From Siphonodentalium dalli (Eukaryota; Mollusca; Scaphopoda; Gadilida; Siphonodentaliidae): 64,000 nt of DNA. Under the pieces are notes generated by a model, which saw only the letters and a list, made by a program, of their open reading frames with translations, ran no database searches and had not been told where the DNA came from. Location of the stretch: positions 78,146,705 through 78,210,704 of the forward strand of contig CP136067.1 of the NCBI GenBank assembly GCA_032622095.1, read 5' to 3'. Made by a program: the position numbers and the translations under genes. Below, piece after piece: positions 11,099 through 22,263 of this stretch; within the stretch, counting starts at the first letter, position 1, and each line of letters starts with the position of its first letter.

Positions 11099-12233
11099 CT
11101 AGCCGATGAGCCCGATGTTGTCCGGGCTGTTCAAAAACGAATTTTCAAGTCGATAGCTCTACCCAGCCCGACGTTGTCCGGGTTATTCAAAAACCAAATT
11201 TCAAGTCGATAGCTGTACCCGTTTCCTAGATCTGGTCTGCGCGAAGCTGGCGTCGCACGGGCTCGGTGACCCGATAAAATTCGTACCCGGGGCAAGATAC
11301 ATTCACTGCCGTAACAGGTGATAACATGTTCACATTCGGCGGATCGGGCACTGCGGTCAGTCAAAAAACATAACGCTCACGCTATAACTCCGGTATCACT
11401 AACGTACGCGGCATTGGGAGGGTCAGTTTAACTTCCGCCTGGATCCACGTGGCGTGACGTAATTCACAACCACGTGTATTTACCTCGAAAGAGTTCAAAT
11501 TGCGCGACCGCGACGCACACAATGGCCCGATAATGGGCACGCATTCCCTGGCATTTCCCAGAAGATATTCATGGGGAGGTCGAGTGACCAATTTTGAAAT
11601 TTTCTGGTCGCATTCGTCTGTAGGTCTGAGCAATTCTCGGCTAGATATTGTTACCAACGTGACATATTTAAATTAATCCCGCCGCGCACCCCATCACCAA
11701 CGCGACATGTGCTGCTTTCGTAGAGATGACGAAATATGAGTGAGACAGAGAATATTGTTTGATCGAAAGCATTTGAATTAATAAGTCGCAATACTCGCCT
11801 TGATGGTGGCTAATATATAGATATTTGTCCCTGTTAGGTGTTGTGAATGTCGTTACTCGCATTGATGGTGGCTAATAGATATTTGTCCCTGTTAGGTGTT
11901 GGGAATGTCGTCACACAACACGCTCATGTCTGGATACAGTCTTACACGATCACGCCGAGACCCAGACGTAAGAGTCACATTAAACACATACGATCTTTAT
12001 CAACACACTGCGGACACGAACGCTCTTTAACTATCAACGCTATTAACCACCGCAGTGCCGTTTTTTTGGGACTGAGAGTGGAGAATGGGTGCTCTGAGCT
12101 TCTCCAAAATGCCGCGACGACGATTCCCGTGGCTTTTTACCCTTAGATGGGAAGTTTGAACTCAATCGAGCCAGCCGTTTTCGATTCTATGAAGTACACA
12201 TATATATACGGAAGTCTCAAAATATATAGTAGA
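11099..12233 (-). mobile_element. Chimeric HINE unit with HINE-A 3' end, foreign insert and HINE-B 5' end
   Basis: HINE-A 3' end and a partial core (11099-~11305), then ~345 bp of unrelated, more GC-rich sequence (11306-~11650), then HINE-B type sequence to the right end at 12233. A short duplication (TTGATGGTGGCTAATA, ~11800 and ~11860) lies inside. No gene recognised. Confidence 0.6.
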
Positions 12234-13355
12234 CTAGCAGGTTAGCCCGCCACCGGCGGCAATAGTCAGAAACATGACAATTTTTAAGTTTTAAATAGCA
12301 GGTTAGCCCGCACGGGCTCAGCGACCCGATAAAATTCGTATCCGGGGCAAGATACATTCACATACCAATTTCAAGTCGATAGCTCCACCCGTTTCCGATA
12401 TCTCGTCTGCGCATGCGCTGCACGGGCGTCGCACGGGCTCGCCAATACGACAGCGACGACCACCTGGTCAAACTACACTCACGTACCAGGTTTCGTCCCG
12501 ATCGGTCGAGGTGTTGGTATCTGATGCAAAAGACGAAATTGTGAGTGTTGGTCAATAGTCCCCGCCGTGAACCTCATCGTCGCAAAGAGCGGACAGTCAA
12601 TTAACCCCGTTGTGAACCTCAATCACCAACGCGACGTAAACATTTGTTGCGTTCTAAAAATAGGAAAGCACTTTCTCTCTGCATAATTCTGCAGATGCTA
12701 ATAACGTTGCTCCCCGTAGGTAGCAATATCGTTGTTGTTGATATTTACGGCTTGGGGGCTATTTTCTTATTTAGCAAGTTTGAGCTCAATCGGTTAGAGT
12801 CTATAAAGGACACACTCATATATATGACACTTCCGTAGGTAGCAAGTTTGAGCTCAATCGGCATTCCCTGGAATTTCCCGTAGATTGGCAGATTCCAGTA
12901 GCTTTATAACGGTATATCTGGGGAGAAATCTGATGCTATATTCGTGATTATCTGGGATGATTTCGGTATATACCGGTATATACCGGTATATACTGTAAAA
13001 ACAAAGCGCGCCATCCGTGCTCGCAGGGAATAAATTTCGAGCGATAACGTTTGCGTTCCCGTATAACTCTGCAGATGCGAATAACGTTGAATGGGAAACA
13101 GACGCTCTTTATAGAGATGCGTCAAAAACAAACGCTCATTAAATAATCACTTGGTTAACCCACGCCGTGCCTTTGCGGTGATTTGAGATTGGAGAACGGG
13201 TGCTCTGAGCTTCTCTAAACCGCGACCACGGTCGTGTCGGTGGGATTTGACACTTACATAGGAAGTTTGAGCTCAATATGTACACGCGTTTTGGATTCTA
13301 TGAAGTACACACACACACACACATATATACGAAGTCTCAAAATATATAGTATAGA
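12234..13355 (-). mobile_element. HINE-B unit with embedded HINE-A monomer
   Basis: CTAG at 12234 with a variant hairpin (CCGCCACCGGCGG). A HINE-A monomer with the TGCGCATGCGC palindrome sits at ~12300-12540. A segment at ~12720-12920 is shared with 15413-15610. The right end is at 13355. Confidence 0.7.
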
Positions 13356-14176
13356 CTAGCAGGTTAGCCCGCCACTGGCGGCATTCGTCCCATGGCTTTG
13401 TTCGAAAAAGCAATTGCAACAGGTTCCGAGACACTTCTGCTGCATTTGTACCAAATTTCGTCAGAAACATGACATTTTTTTAATTATTTTTGTTTTTGTT
13501 TTTGTTTTTTTTATATTTTTTAATGTTTTTTAAATTTAATATATATTTTTTCTGAATTTTTTGTTTTTGTTTTAATTTTTTTAATTTTAAATTGTTTTAA
13601 TTAAATTTTAGAAATCCCCCCTTCCTAGGAACGACAGACAACGCTCGAGCGATAACATTGCATTGAATTGAAAACAAACGCTTCCCGTCGTGAAATGTCT
13701 CTGCATAATATTTCGAGCGACAGGCTACAGACTCCCGTCATACAGATAAGTAGATAGCGAAACGAAATTTACATGTAGAAATCCCCCCTTCCTAGGAACG
13801 ACAGACAACGCTCGAGCGATAACATTGCATTGAATTGAAAACAAACGCTTCCCGTCGTGAAATGTCTCTGCATAATATTTCGAGCGACAGGCTACAGACT
13901 CCCGTCATACAGATAAGTAGATAGTAGACACTGCGGAAAACGAACACTCTTTATATATCAACGCTATTAACCCCGAAGTGCCGATTGCGGTGATTTTGAT
14001 GATTGGGAAGGGAGAAACGGTGCTCTGGGCTTCTCCAAAACGCGACCACGGCCGTGTCGGTGGGATTTTACACTTATATACGAAATTTGAGCTCAATCTG
14101 AACACGCGTTTTGGATTCCATGAAGTACACATATACACACATATACATATACGTAGTTCTCAAATTATATTGTAGA
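13356..14176 (-). mobile_element. HINE-B unit with ~177-bp internal duplication
   Basis: CTAG at 13356. A T-rich interior is followed by a nearly perfect direct repeat starting at 13611 and 13788 (GAAATCCCCCCTTCCTAGGA). The right end is at 14176. Confidence 0.7.
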
Positions 14177-14984
14177 CTAGCCGATGAGCCCGACGTTGTC
14201 CGGGCTATTCAAAAACCAAATTTCAAGTCGATAGCTCCACCCGTTTCCTAGATCTGGTCTGCGAACGCGCGAAGCTTGCGTCGCACGGGCTCGACGACCC
14301 GATAAAATTCGTATCCGGGGCAAGATACATTCACATAGCAAATTTCAAGTCGATAGCTCCACCCGTTTCCGAGATATCGTCTGCGCACGCACGAAGCGGG
14401 CGCCGCACGGGCTCGCCAATACGACAACGTCGACCGCCTGGTCAAACTACACACACGTACCAAGTTTCGTCTCGATCGGTCCTATGAAATACAGCACAAC
14501 ACGCATTTTTGGTTTTTCATGAATTAATTCATGGTACCCGTCCCTCAAAGACTGACCCGATGAAAAATTCCGCTGTTCCTAGGACATATATGACACAACA
14601 ACCCATTCTGCCTTTTTAATCGAGATAATTGCATTCCGCGTTTCGTTTTGGATCCGTATTTTAAGCATGTGTAGACGTTTAGCCATGTCGATTACAATAA
14701 ATAGCGTTCGTCGTTAACAACTCCGTATATGGTCAATATAACGATCGTTGATGCCTTAACCCCCGAAGTGGCGTTTGCGGTGATTTTGATGATTGGGAGT
14801 GGAGAATCGGTGCTCAGAGCTTGTCAAAAATGCGACGTGGACGATCCTCGTGGGTTTTTACACTTATATACGAAATTTGAGCTCAATCCGTCCAGGCGTT
14901 TTCGATTCCATGACGTACCCACATACATATATATATATACGCACATATATATATATATACGTAGTTCTCAAAATATATAGTAGA
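14177..14984 (-). mobile_element. Chimeric HINE-A/HINE-B unit
   Basis: HINE-A 3' end and core (14177-~14480) switch to HINE-B sequence with HINE-B's 5' end at 14984. The hybrid carries one family's 3' terminus and another's 5' terminus. Confidence 0.65.
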
Positions 14985-16033
14985 CTAGCAGGTTAGCCCG
15001 CCACTGGCGGCATTCGTCCCATGGCTTTGTTTCAGAAACATGACATTTTTGTAATTATTCTGTTTTTATTTATTTTTGTTTTTTATTTTTGAATATGAAT
15101 TTAATGTTTTTTAAATTTAATATATTTTGTTTCTGAATGGTTTTTTTATTGTTAATTTTTTTTAATTTTAAATTGTTTTAATTAAATTGTAAATTGTTTT
15201 AATTAATTTTTTTGTTTCTGGCGGAAAAATTTACCGGTAGAAATCCCCCCTTCCTAGGAACGACAGACAACGCATTCTTTGTTTCGTGAAATCTCTCTAC
15301 GATAACATTGAATTTAAAACAAACGCTTCCCGTCGGGAAATCTGTCTTCGGGTCGTTGTTGTTGGCATCACGGCTCCCCGAAAACTCTCACATTGCCGAA
15401 AACGTGTATTTAGTAATATCGTTGTTGTTGATATTTACGGCTTGGGGGCTATTTTCTTATTTAGCAAGTTTGAGCTCAATCGGTTAGAGTCTATAAAGGA
15501 CACACTCATATATATGACACTTCCCGTAGGTAGCAAGTTTGAGCTCAATCGGCATTCCCTGGAATTTCCCGTAGATTCGCAGATTCCAGTAGCTTTATAA
15601 CGGTATATCTGGGGAGAAATCTGATGCTATATTCGTGATTATGTGGGATGATTTCGGTATATACCGAAGGTATATACTGTAAAAACAAAGCGCGCCATCC
15701 GTGCTCGCAGGGAATAAATTTCGAGCGATAACGTTTGCGTTCCCGTATAACTCTGCAGATGCGAATAACGTTGAATGGGAAACAGACGCTCTTTATAGAG
15801 ATGCGTCAAAAACAAACGCTCATTAAATAATCACTTGATTAACCCCCGCCGTGCCTTTGCGGTGATTTGAGATTGGAGAACGGGTGCTCTGAGCTTCTCT
15901 AAACCGCGACCACGGTCGTGTCGGTGGGATTTGACACTTACATAGGAAGTTTGAGCTCAATCTTTACACGCGTTTTGGATTCTATGAAGTACACACACAC
16001 ACATATACGAAGTCTCAAAATATATAGTATAGA
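14985..16033 (-). mobile_element. HINE-B unit
   Basis: CTAG at 14985, HINE-B hairpin, T-rich interior (~15040-15230), the segment shared with 12720-12920, and the right end at 16033. No gene. Confidence 0.7.
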
Positions 16034-17985
16034 CTAGCAGGTTAGCCCGCCACTGGCGTGGTTGGTCAGAAACATGACATTTTTAAAATTATTTTGTATT
16101 TTTTAACATAGCATTTTTTGTTTTTCATGAATTAATTCATGGTACCCGTCCCTCAAAGACTGACCGATGAAAAAAATCCCCTGTTCCTTGGACACAATAT
16201 ATGACACAACAACCCATTCTGCATTTTTAATCGAGATAATTGCATTCCGCGTTTCGTTTTGCATCCGTGTTTACGCATGGGTAGCCGTTTAGCAGCTTCG
16301 ATTGTTATCAGGCGGAAAAACTGACCCGATGAAATCCCCCCCCTTCCCTTCCTATGAACGACAGCACAACACGCATGTTTTGTTTTTCATGAATTAATTC
16401 ATGGTACCCGTCCCTCAAAGACTGACCCGATGAAAAATTCCCCTGTTCCTAGGACATACATGACACAACAACCCATTCAGACTTTTTAATCGAGATAATT
16501 GCTTTCCGCGTTTCGTTTGGCATCCGTATTTTACGCATGGGTAGCCGTTTAGCAGCTTCGATTGTAATCGGGCGGAAAAACTGACCCGATGAAATCACCC
16601 TTCCCTTCCTATGAAAGACAGCACAACACGCATTTTTTGTTTTTCATGAATTAATTCATGGTACCCGTCCCTCAAAGACTGACCCGATGAAAAATTCCCC
16701 CGTTCCTAGGACATATATGACACAACAACCCATTCTGCCTTTTTAATCGAGATAATTGCATACCGCGTTTCGTTTTGCATCCGTATTTTAAGCATGGGTA
16801 GCCGTTTAGCAGCTTCGATTGTAATAAAGAGCGTTGATCCTTAACACCTCCGAATATGGTCAATATAAAGATCGTTGATGCCTTAACCCCAGGAGTGGCG
16901 TTTTCGGTGATTTTGATGATTGGGAGTGGAGAAATGGTGCTCATAGCTTCTCCAAAACGCGACAACTACGGTGTCCGTGGGTTTTTACCCTTAGATGGGA
17001 AGTTTGAACTCGATCCGACCAGCCGTTTTCGATTCTATAAAGTACCCACATATATATATACACACATATATATATACGGAAGTCTCAAAATATATATATA
17101 GAATGGCAGATTCGAGTAGCTTTATAACGGTATATCTGGGGAGAAATCTGATGCTATCTTCGTGATTATCTGGGATGATTTCGGTATATACCAAAGGTAT
17201 ATACTGTAAAAACAAAAGCGCTCCATCCGTGCTCGCAGGTTTGGTCAGAAACATGACAATTTTAATTTTTTAATTAAATTTTTTTTTTTTAATTAATTTT
17301 TGGTTTTTCAATATTTTACCCGATTTGACCTTGAATTGATCATTCTCAAGGTCAAGTTGGGGTCACAATTTAACCCGTTCATGACACTTCCCGCAGGTAG
17401 CAAGTGTGAGCGCAATCGGTTCGAGTCTATAAAGGACATATGCACACATATATATAATTTGTGGGTACCCTTTTCGAGGTGAAAATCATCTAGGGCGGAA
17501 AAACTGACCCGATCACGATAAATGACGAGATATGAGTGCGACAGAGAATATTGCAACTCGAACGAATGGCAGTGTTGCTATTCACAAAGAATTGTAAATG
17601 AACTGCGTCTGATCCAATTGTAAAAGTATTATGACTTCCAATAAACCGCATAGGAAAGCACTTGTTCCCGTATATCTCTCTGCCTAATAAATTTCGAGCG
17701 ATAACGTTGTAAACAAACGCTCTTTTTATAGCGACGCGTCATATACAACGCTCATTAAATTATCACTTGATTAACCACCGCAGTGCCGTTCGCGGTGATT
17801 TTGCTGATTGGGAGTGGAGAAAGGGTGCTCAGAGCTTCTCCAAAAAGCGACAACTACGGTGTCCGTAGGATTTTACCCTTATTTACGAAATTTGAGCTCG
17901 ATCCGACCAGCCTTTTTCGATTCTATGAAGTACACATATACACACACACACATATATATACGGAAGTCTCAAAATATATAGTAGA
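16034..17985 (-). mobile_element. Long HINE-B unit with ~250-bp internal triplication
   Basis: 1952 bp. Three successive copies of a ~250-bp block, each with CATGAATTAATTCATGG and GGTAGCCGTTTAGCAGCTTC, lie at ~16110-16310, ~16380-16565 and ~16640-16830. A CAAGGTCAAG segment is at ~17348. The right end is at 17985. Confidence 0.65.
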
Positions 17986-18334
17986 CTAGCCAAATTTCAA
18001 GTCGATAGCTCCACCCGTTTCCGAGATCTCGTCTGCGCATGCGCGAAGCGGGCGCCGCACGGGCTCGGTGACCCGAAAAAATTCGCATCCGGGGCAAGAT
18101 ACATTCACATAGCAAATTTCAAGTCGATAGCTCCACCCGTTTCCGAGATCTCGTCTGCGCATGCGCGAAGCGGGTGCCGCACGGGCTCGCCAATACGACA
18201 ACGACGACCGCCTGGTCAAACTACACTCACGTACCAAGATTCGTCCCGATCGGTCGAGAATCGTAGATTTGTATTAATGACAGACAGACAAACAAACATA
18301 CATACAGACAGAGGTCTTCAAAATATATATGAGA
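17986..18334 (-). mobile_element. HINE-A unit lacking the 3' hairpin
   Basis: After CTAG (17986-17989) the sequence goes straight into the core repeat (CAAATTTCAAG), so the hairpin present in other HINE-A copies is missing. Two core monomers, an (ACAG/ACAA)n tract and a normal right end follow. Confidence 0.7.
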
Positions 18335-18774
18335 CTAGCCGATGAGCCCGACGTTGTCCGGGATATTCAAAAACCAAATTTCAAGTCGATAGCTCTACCC
18401 AGCGCTATTCAAAAACCAAATTTCAAGTCGATAGCTCCACCCGTTTCCGAGATCTCGTCTGCGCATGCGCGAATCTGGCGTCGCACGGGCTCGGCGACCC
18501 GATAAAATTCGTATACGGGGCAAGACACATTCACATACCAAATTTCAAGTCGATAGCTCCACCCGTTTCCGAGATCTCGTCTGCGCATGCGCGAAACGGG
18601 CGCCGCACGGGCTCGCCAATACGACAACGTTCACCGCCTGGTCAAACTACACACACGTACCAAGTTTCGTCCCGATCGGTCGAGAATCGTAGATTTGTAT
18701 AAATGACAGACAGACAAACAAACAAACATACATACAGACAGAGGTCTTCAAAATATATATGAGACTAGCAGGTT
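18335..18774 (-). mobile_element. HINE-A unit
   Basis: Complete termini: CTAG plus hairpin at 18335 and right end ATATATATGAGA at 18774. Core of ~2 monomers with two TGCGCATGCGC palindromes. Confidence 0.75.
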
Positions 18775-19961
18775 AGCCCGCCACTGGCGGCGTTGGTCCG
18801 AAACATGACATTTTTTTCGCGCTTTTCAATGAGTTAATCGTGCCTTTTTAAGAGAAATTATTGTACCCTCCCTAAAAGAGGTATGATTTAAGGTACATTG
18901 GGCGGAAAAAAAACAGACCCGATGATGTCGTTGTTGTTGGCATTCAGGGCTTCGGGTCGTTGGCATCACGGCTCGGGGCTACCCGAAAAATCTCACATTG
19001 CCGTATAGGGAAAATAGGATTGCGTGTATTTAGTAATTTTAACTAATTATTTTCTCGCCAACAATGTCGTTGTTGTTGATATTTACGGCTTGGGGGCTAT
19101 TTTCTCGCCAACAATGTCGTTGGCGTTCACGGTTTTGGGCAGTGGAAGTCCCGTCAGATTTGGGACGTATCGCAGTGCCTCGCGGATTCACTTAAAAAAC
19201 TGATCCGATGATGTCGTTGTTGGCATTCGGGGCTTCGGGTCGTTGTTGTTGGCATCACGGCTCCCCGAAAAATCTCACATTGCCGAAAAGGGAAAATAGG
19301 ATGCGTGTATTTATTAATTTTAACTAATTATTTTCTCGCCAACAATGTCGTTGTTGTTGATATTTACGGCTTGGAGGCTATTTTCTCGCCAACAATGTCG
19401 TTGGCGTTCACGGTTTGGGGCAGTGGAAGTCCCGTCAGATTCGGGACGTATCGCAGTACCTCGGATACACTTAAATTTCAGCAGCCATATAGCTGCGTCA
19501 GTTAGCAGGAATTGTGGTGTGTAAGTTTATACTTTAAAATCTAAATGTTTCGGAAATAGATTAATATTTTCAGCCGTAACAAAAAATTTATACATCAGAA
19601 AATGTAAATTCTATATTTTGCGAGGTATTAGCAAGTTTTGGCTCAACGGGTTTAGCAGTTTGAAGTGAATATGGATATAAAAATATATATATACAGATAT
19701 CAAAAAATGTAGAGTTACTCCTCTTGGATCGCGAGCGAATATCAACCCGATTAACCCCCGCCGTGATTTTATTGATTGGGAGTGGAGAACGGGTGATCAG
19801 AGCATGTCCAAAATGCGACGTCGGCGATCCCCGTGGGTTTTGACACTTATATACGAAATTGAGCTCAATTCGTCCAGGCGTTTTCGATTCCATGACGTAC
19901 CCATATACACACACACACACACACATATATATATACGGAAGTCTCAAAATATATATATAGA
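18775..19961 (-). mobile_element. HINE-B unit with ~285-bp tandem dimer
   Basis: CTAG and hairpin at 18775. Two successive ~285-bp copies (about 18922 and 19206 onwards) contain CTCGCCAACAATGTCGTTG. The right end AAAATATATATATAGA is at 19961, abutting an imperfect GTAG. Confidence 0.65.
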
Positions 19962-20411
19962 GTAGCCGATGAGCCCGACGTTGTCCGGGCTATTCAAAAA
20001 CCAAATTTCAAGTCGATAGCTCCACCCGTTTCCGAGATCTGGTCTGCGCATGCGCGAAGCTGGCGTCGCACGGGCTCGGCGACCCGATAAAATTCGTATC
20101 CGGGGCAAGATACATTCACATACCAAATTTCCAGTCGATAGCTCCACCCGTTTCCGATATCTCGTCTGCGCATGCGCGAAGCTGGCGTCGCACGGGCTCG
20201 GCGACCCGATAAAATTCGTATTCGGGGCAAGATACATTCACATACCAAATTTCAAGTCGATAGCTCCACCCGTTTCCGAGATCTCGTCTGCGCATGCACT
20301 GCACGGGCGTCGCACGGGCTCGCCAATACGACAACGACCACCGCCTGGTCAAACTACACACACGTACCAAGTTTCGTCCCGATCGGTCGAGAATCGTAGA
20401 TTTGTATTAAT

Positions 20412-20445
<34 letters not shown>

Positions 20446-20465
20446 GGTCTTCAAAATATATGAGA
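19962..20465 (-). mobile_element. HINE-A unit
   Basis: The terminal tetranucleotide is GTAG instead of CTAG; the hairpin is intact. Three core monomers begin at 20002, 20124 and 20246, exactly 122 bp apart. An (ACAG)n tract and the right end at 20465 follow. Confidence 0.75.
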
Positions 20466-20784
20466 CTAGCCGATGATCCCGACGTTGTCCGGGCTATTCA
20501 AAAACCAAATTTCAAGTCGATAGCTCCACCCGTTTCCGAGATCTGGTCTGCGCGAATCTGGCGTCGCACGGGCTCGGCGACCCGATAAAATTCGTATCCG
20601 GGGCAAGATACATTCACATACCAAACTTCGAGTCGATAGCTCCACCCGTTTCCGAGATCTCGTCTGCGCATGCGCGAAGCGGGCGCCGCACGGGCTCGCC
20701 AATGCGACAAAGTCGACCGCCTGGTCAAACTACACACGTACAAGACAGACAGACAGACAGAGGTCTTCAAATATATATATGAGA
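20466..20784 (-). mobile_element. Short HINE-A unit
   Basis: CTAG, hairpin (GATCCCGACGTTGTCCGGGC variant), two shortened monomers, (ACAG)n and the right end at 20784. Confidence 0.7.
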
Positions 20785-21361
20785 CTAGCCGATGGGCCCG
20801 ACGTTGTCCGGGCTATTCAAAAACCAAATTTCAAGTCGATAGCTCTACCCAGCCCGACGTTGTCCGGGCTATTCAAAAACCGAGATCTGGTCTGCGCATG
20901 CGCGAAGCTGGCGTCGCACGGGCTCGGCGACCCGATAAAATTCGTATCCGGGGCAAGATACTTCACATACCAAATTTCAAGTCGATAGCTCCACCCGTTT
21001 CCGAGATCTCGTCTGCGCATGCGCGAAGCTGGCGTCGCACGGGCTCGGCGACCCGATGAAATTCGTAACCGGGACAAGATACATTCACATACCAAATTTC
21101 AAGTCGATAGCTCCACCCGTTTCCGAGATCTCGTCTGCGCATGCGCGAAGCTGCCGTCGCACGGGCTCGGCGACCCGATTTCCGAGATCTCGTCTGCGCA
21201 TGCGCTGCACGGGCTCGCCAATACGACAACGTCCACCGCCTGGTCAAACTACACACACGTACCAAGTTTTGTCCCGATCGGTCGAGAATCGTAGATTTGT
21301 ATAAATGACAGACAGACAGACATACATACAGACAAACAAACAGAGGTCTTCAAAATATATA
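20785..21361 (-). mobile_element. HINE-A unit with partly duplicated 3' hairpin
   Basis: CTAG and hairpin at 20785, with a second hairpin copy at ~20849-20880. Core monomers with five NRF-1-like palindromes or variants follow, then (ACAG)n, and an eroded right end. Confidence 0.7.
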
Positions 21362-21410
21362 TAGCTGATGTGCCCGACGTTGTCCGGGCTATTTCTCAAA
21401 ATATAAGAGA
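21362..21410 (-). mobile_element. Terminal HINE remnant: fused 3' hairpin and 5' end
   Basis: Only ~49 bp remain. A HINE-A 3' hairpin is joined to TCTCAAAATATAAGAGA, whose reverse complement is a Helitron-like 5' end. It is followed by T (21411), the expected flanking base. This is the right boundary of the array. Confidence 0.6.
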
Positions 21411-21659
21411 TCAAATATGATCTAAGTCATTTTCGACACCATTATACAGGGTTCTCATCGTTGCCACCAAACGTAAAACTATAGATCAGATATGATCTAG
21501 GTCATTTTCGACACCATTATACAGGGTTCTCATCGTTGCCACCAAACGTAAATCCTATGTCATATTTGACGGGTGATTTGCAATCGTCCGTAATAATAGC
21601 TTAAGTGTGATCCCCTCTGCTTCGATTCGGGCCTCTGTGTTAGTTGGTAGAGAGTTTAG
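21411..21659. repeat. Family-E-like flank with ~80-bp tandem duplication
   Basis: Two copies of a block containing GTCATTTTCGACACCATTAT (about 21411-21475 and 21487-21556). GACGGGTGATTTGCA follows at 21569, and the same phrase recurs in the family-E array (27317, 28047, 29116). The Helitron therefore appears to sit inside family-E sequence. Confidence 0.55.
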
Positions 21660-21705
21660 CTAGTTAAAATCACAACAAAGGCCTGAATGTTGTTCGGGCT
21701 TGGGA
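21660..21705 (-). other. Candidate Helitron 3' terminus with hairpin
   Basis: On the plus strand CTAG, 15 bases, then AGGCCTGAA-TGTTG-TTCGGGCTT forms a 9-bp stem with two G-U pairs. It aligns with the HINE-A hairpin (AGCCCGAC-GTT-GTCCGGGCT), suggesting relatedness between this element and the HINE-A units. Confidence 0.5.
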
Positions 21706-21723
21706 CCGACAGTGGCAGCATTA

Positions 21724-22262
21724 GATCAATAAATTAAATAAATAGTATATACAAAATGTACATCAATATACATGTTCTCCGGCCCGGCGACCGATCACCG
21801 AAGAACATTTCCTGAGATCAATACATTAAATAAACTATATACACAAGATCATGGAGTAACATCAAATGTCACGAAGAATAGGTTAGTTGGCATGCCCAGC
21901 ACTCTGATCAGATCAATAAATAAAATAAATATTATGTACAAAATGTTCATCGGTCTGGCGACCAATCACCGAAGAACTTCACATGGGATAAATGAATTGA
22001 ATGAATAAATAATATGCACGCAATGGCAATATTATACATGTTCATCGGCCTGGCGACCAATCACCGAAGAACTTCACATGAGACCAATAAATTAATGAAT
22101 AAGTAGTATGTACACAATGGACATGTACATGTTCTCCGGCCCGGCGACCGATCACCGAAGAACATTTCCTGAGATCAATAAATTAAATGAACTATATACA
22201 CAATATCATGGAGTAACATCAAATGTCACGAAGAGAGGTTAGTTGGCATGCCCAGCACTCTT
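21724..22262. repeat. Minisatellite in the Helitron 3' region, six ~75-95-bp units
   Basis: Each unit begins GATCAATAAATT (or a variant) and most contain GACCGATCACCGAAGAAC. Units 1-2 and 5-6 form a near-identical pair ending in GGCATGCCCAGCACTCT, so the array has a higher-order duplication. Non-coding, downstream of the helicase stop. Confidence 0.7.
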
Positions 22263-22263
22263 A

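Larger units (their letters stand above)
1..21410 (-). mobile_element. Head-to-tail concatemer of non-autonomous Helitron-like elements (HINE-A and HINE-B)
   Basis: About 20 units in a single orientation fill this interval. At most boundaries the plus strand reads a right end of type AAAATATAT..(T)AGA followed at once by CTAG and a G/C-rich hairpin. Read on the minus strand this is hairpin, CTAG, then TCTC or TCTAC of the next unit, matching the classical Helitron termini (5' TC, 3' subterminal hairpin plus CTRR, insertion between A and T). CTAG junctions lie at 344, 1194, 2012, 3140, 3690, 10589, 11099, 12234, 13356, 14177, 14985, 16034, 17986, 18335, 18775, 20466 and 20785, with imperfect ones at 19962 and 21362. 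The right-most 5' terminus is at 21410 and is followed by T. No protein is encoded by the units. The left end lies outside the window. Confidence 0.8.

Noticed and set aside
19962-21300. Possible CRISPR-like direct repeats
   Set aside because: The repeats are 122 bp with no unique spacers, are bounded by Helitron termini, and the genome is eukaryotic.
21655-21665. Alternative Helitron 3' end at CTAA next to the CTAG
   Set aside because: It is further from the hairpin and is followed by A. CTAG is nearer, though its following base (C) is also not the expected T.
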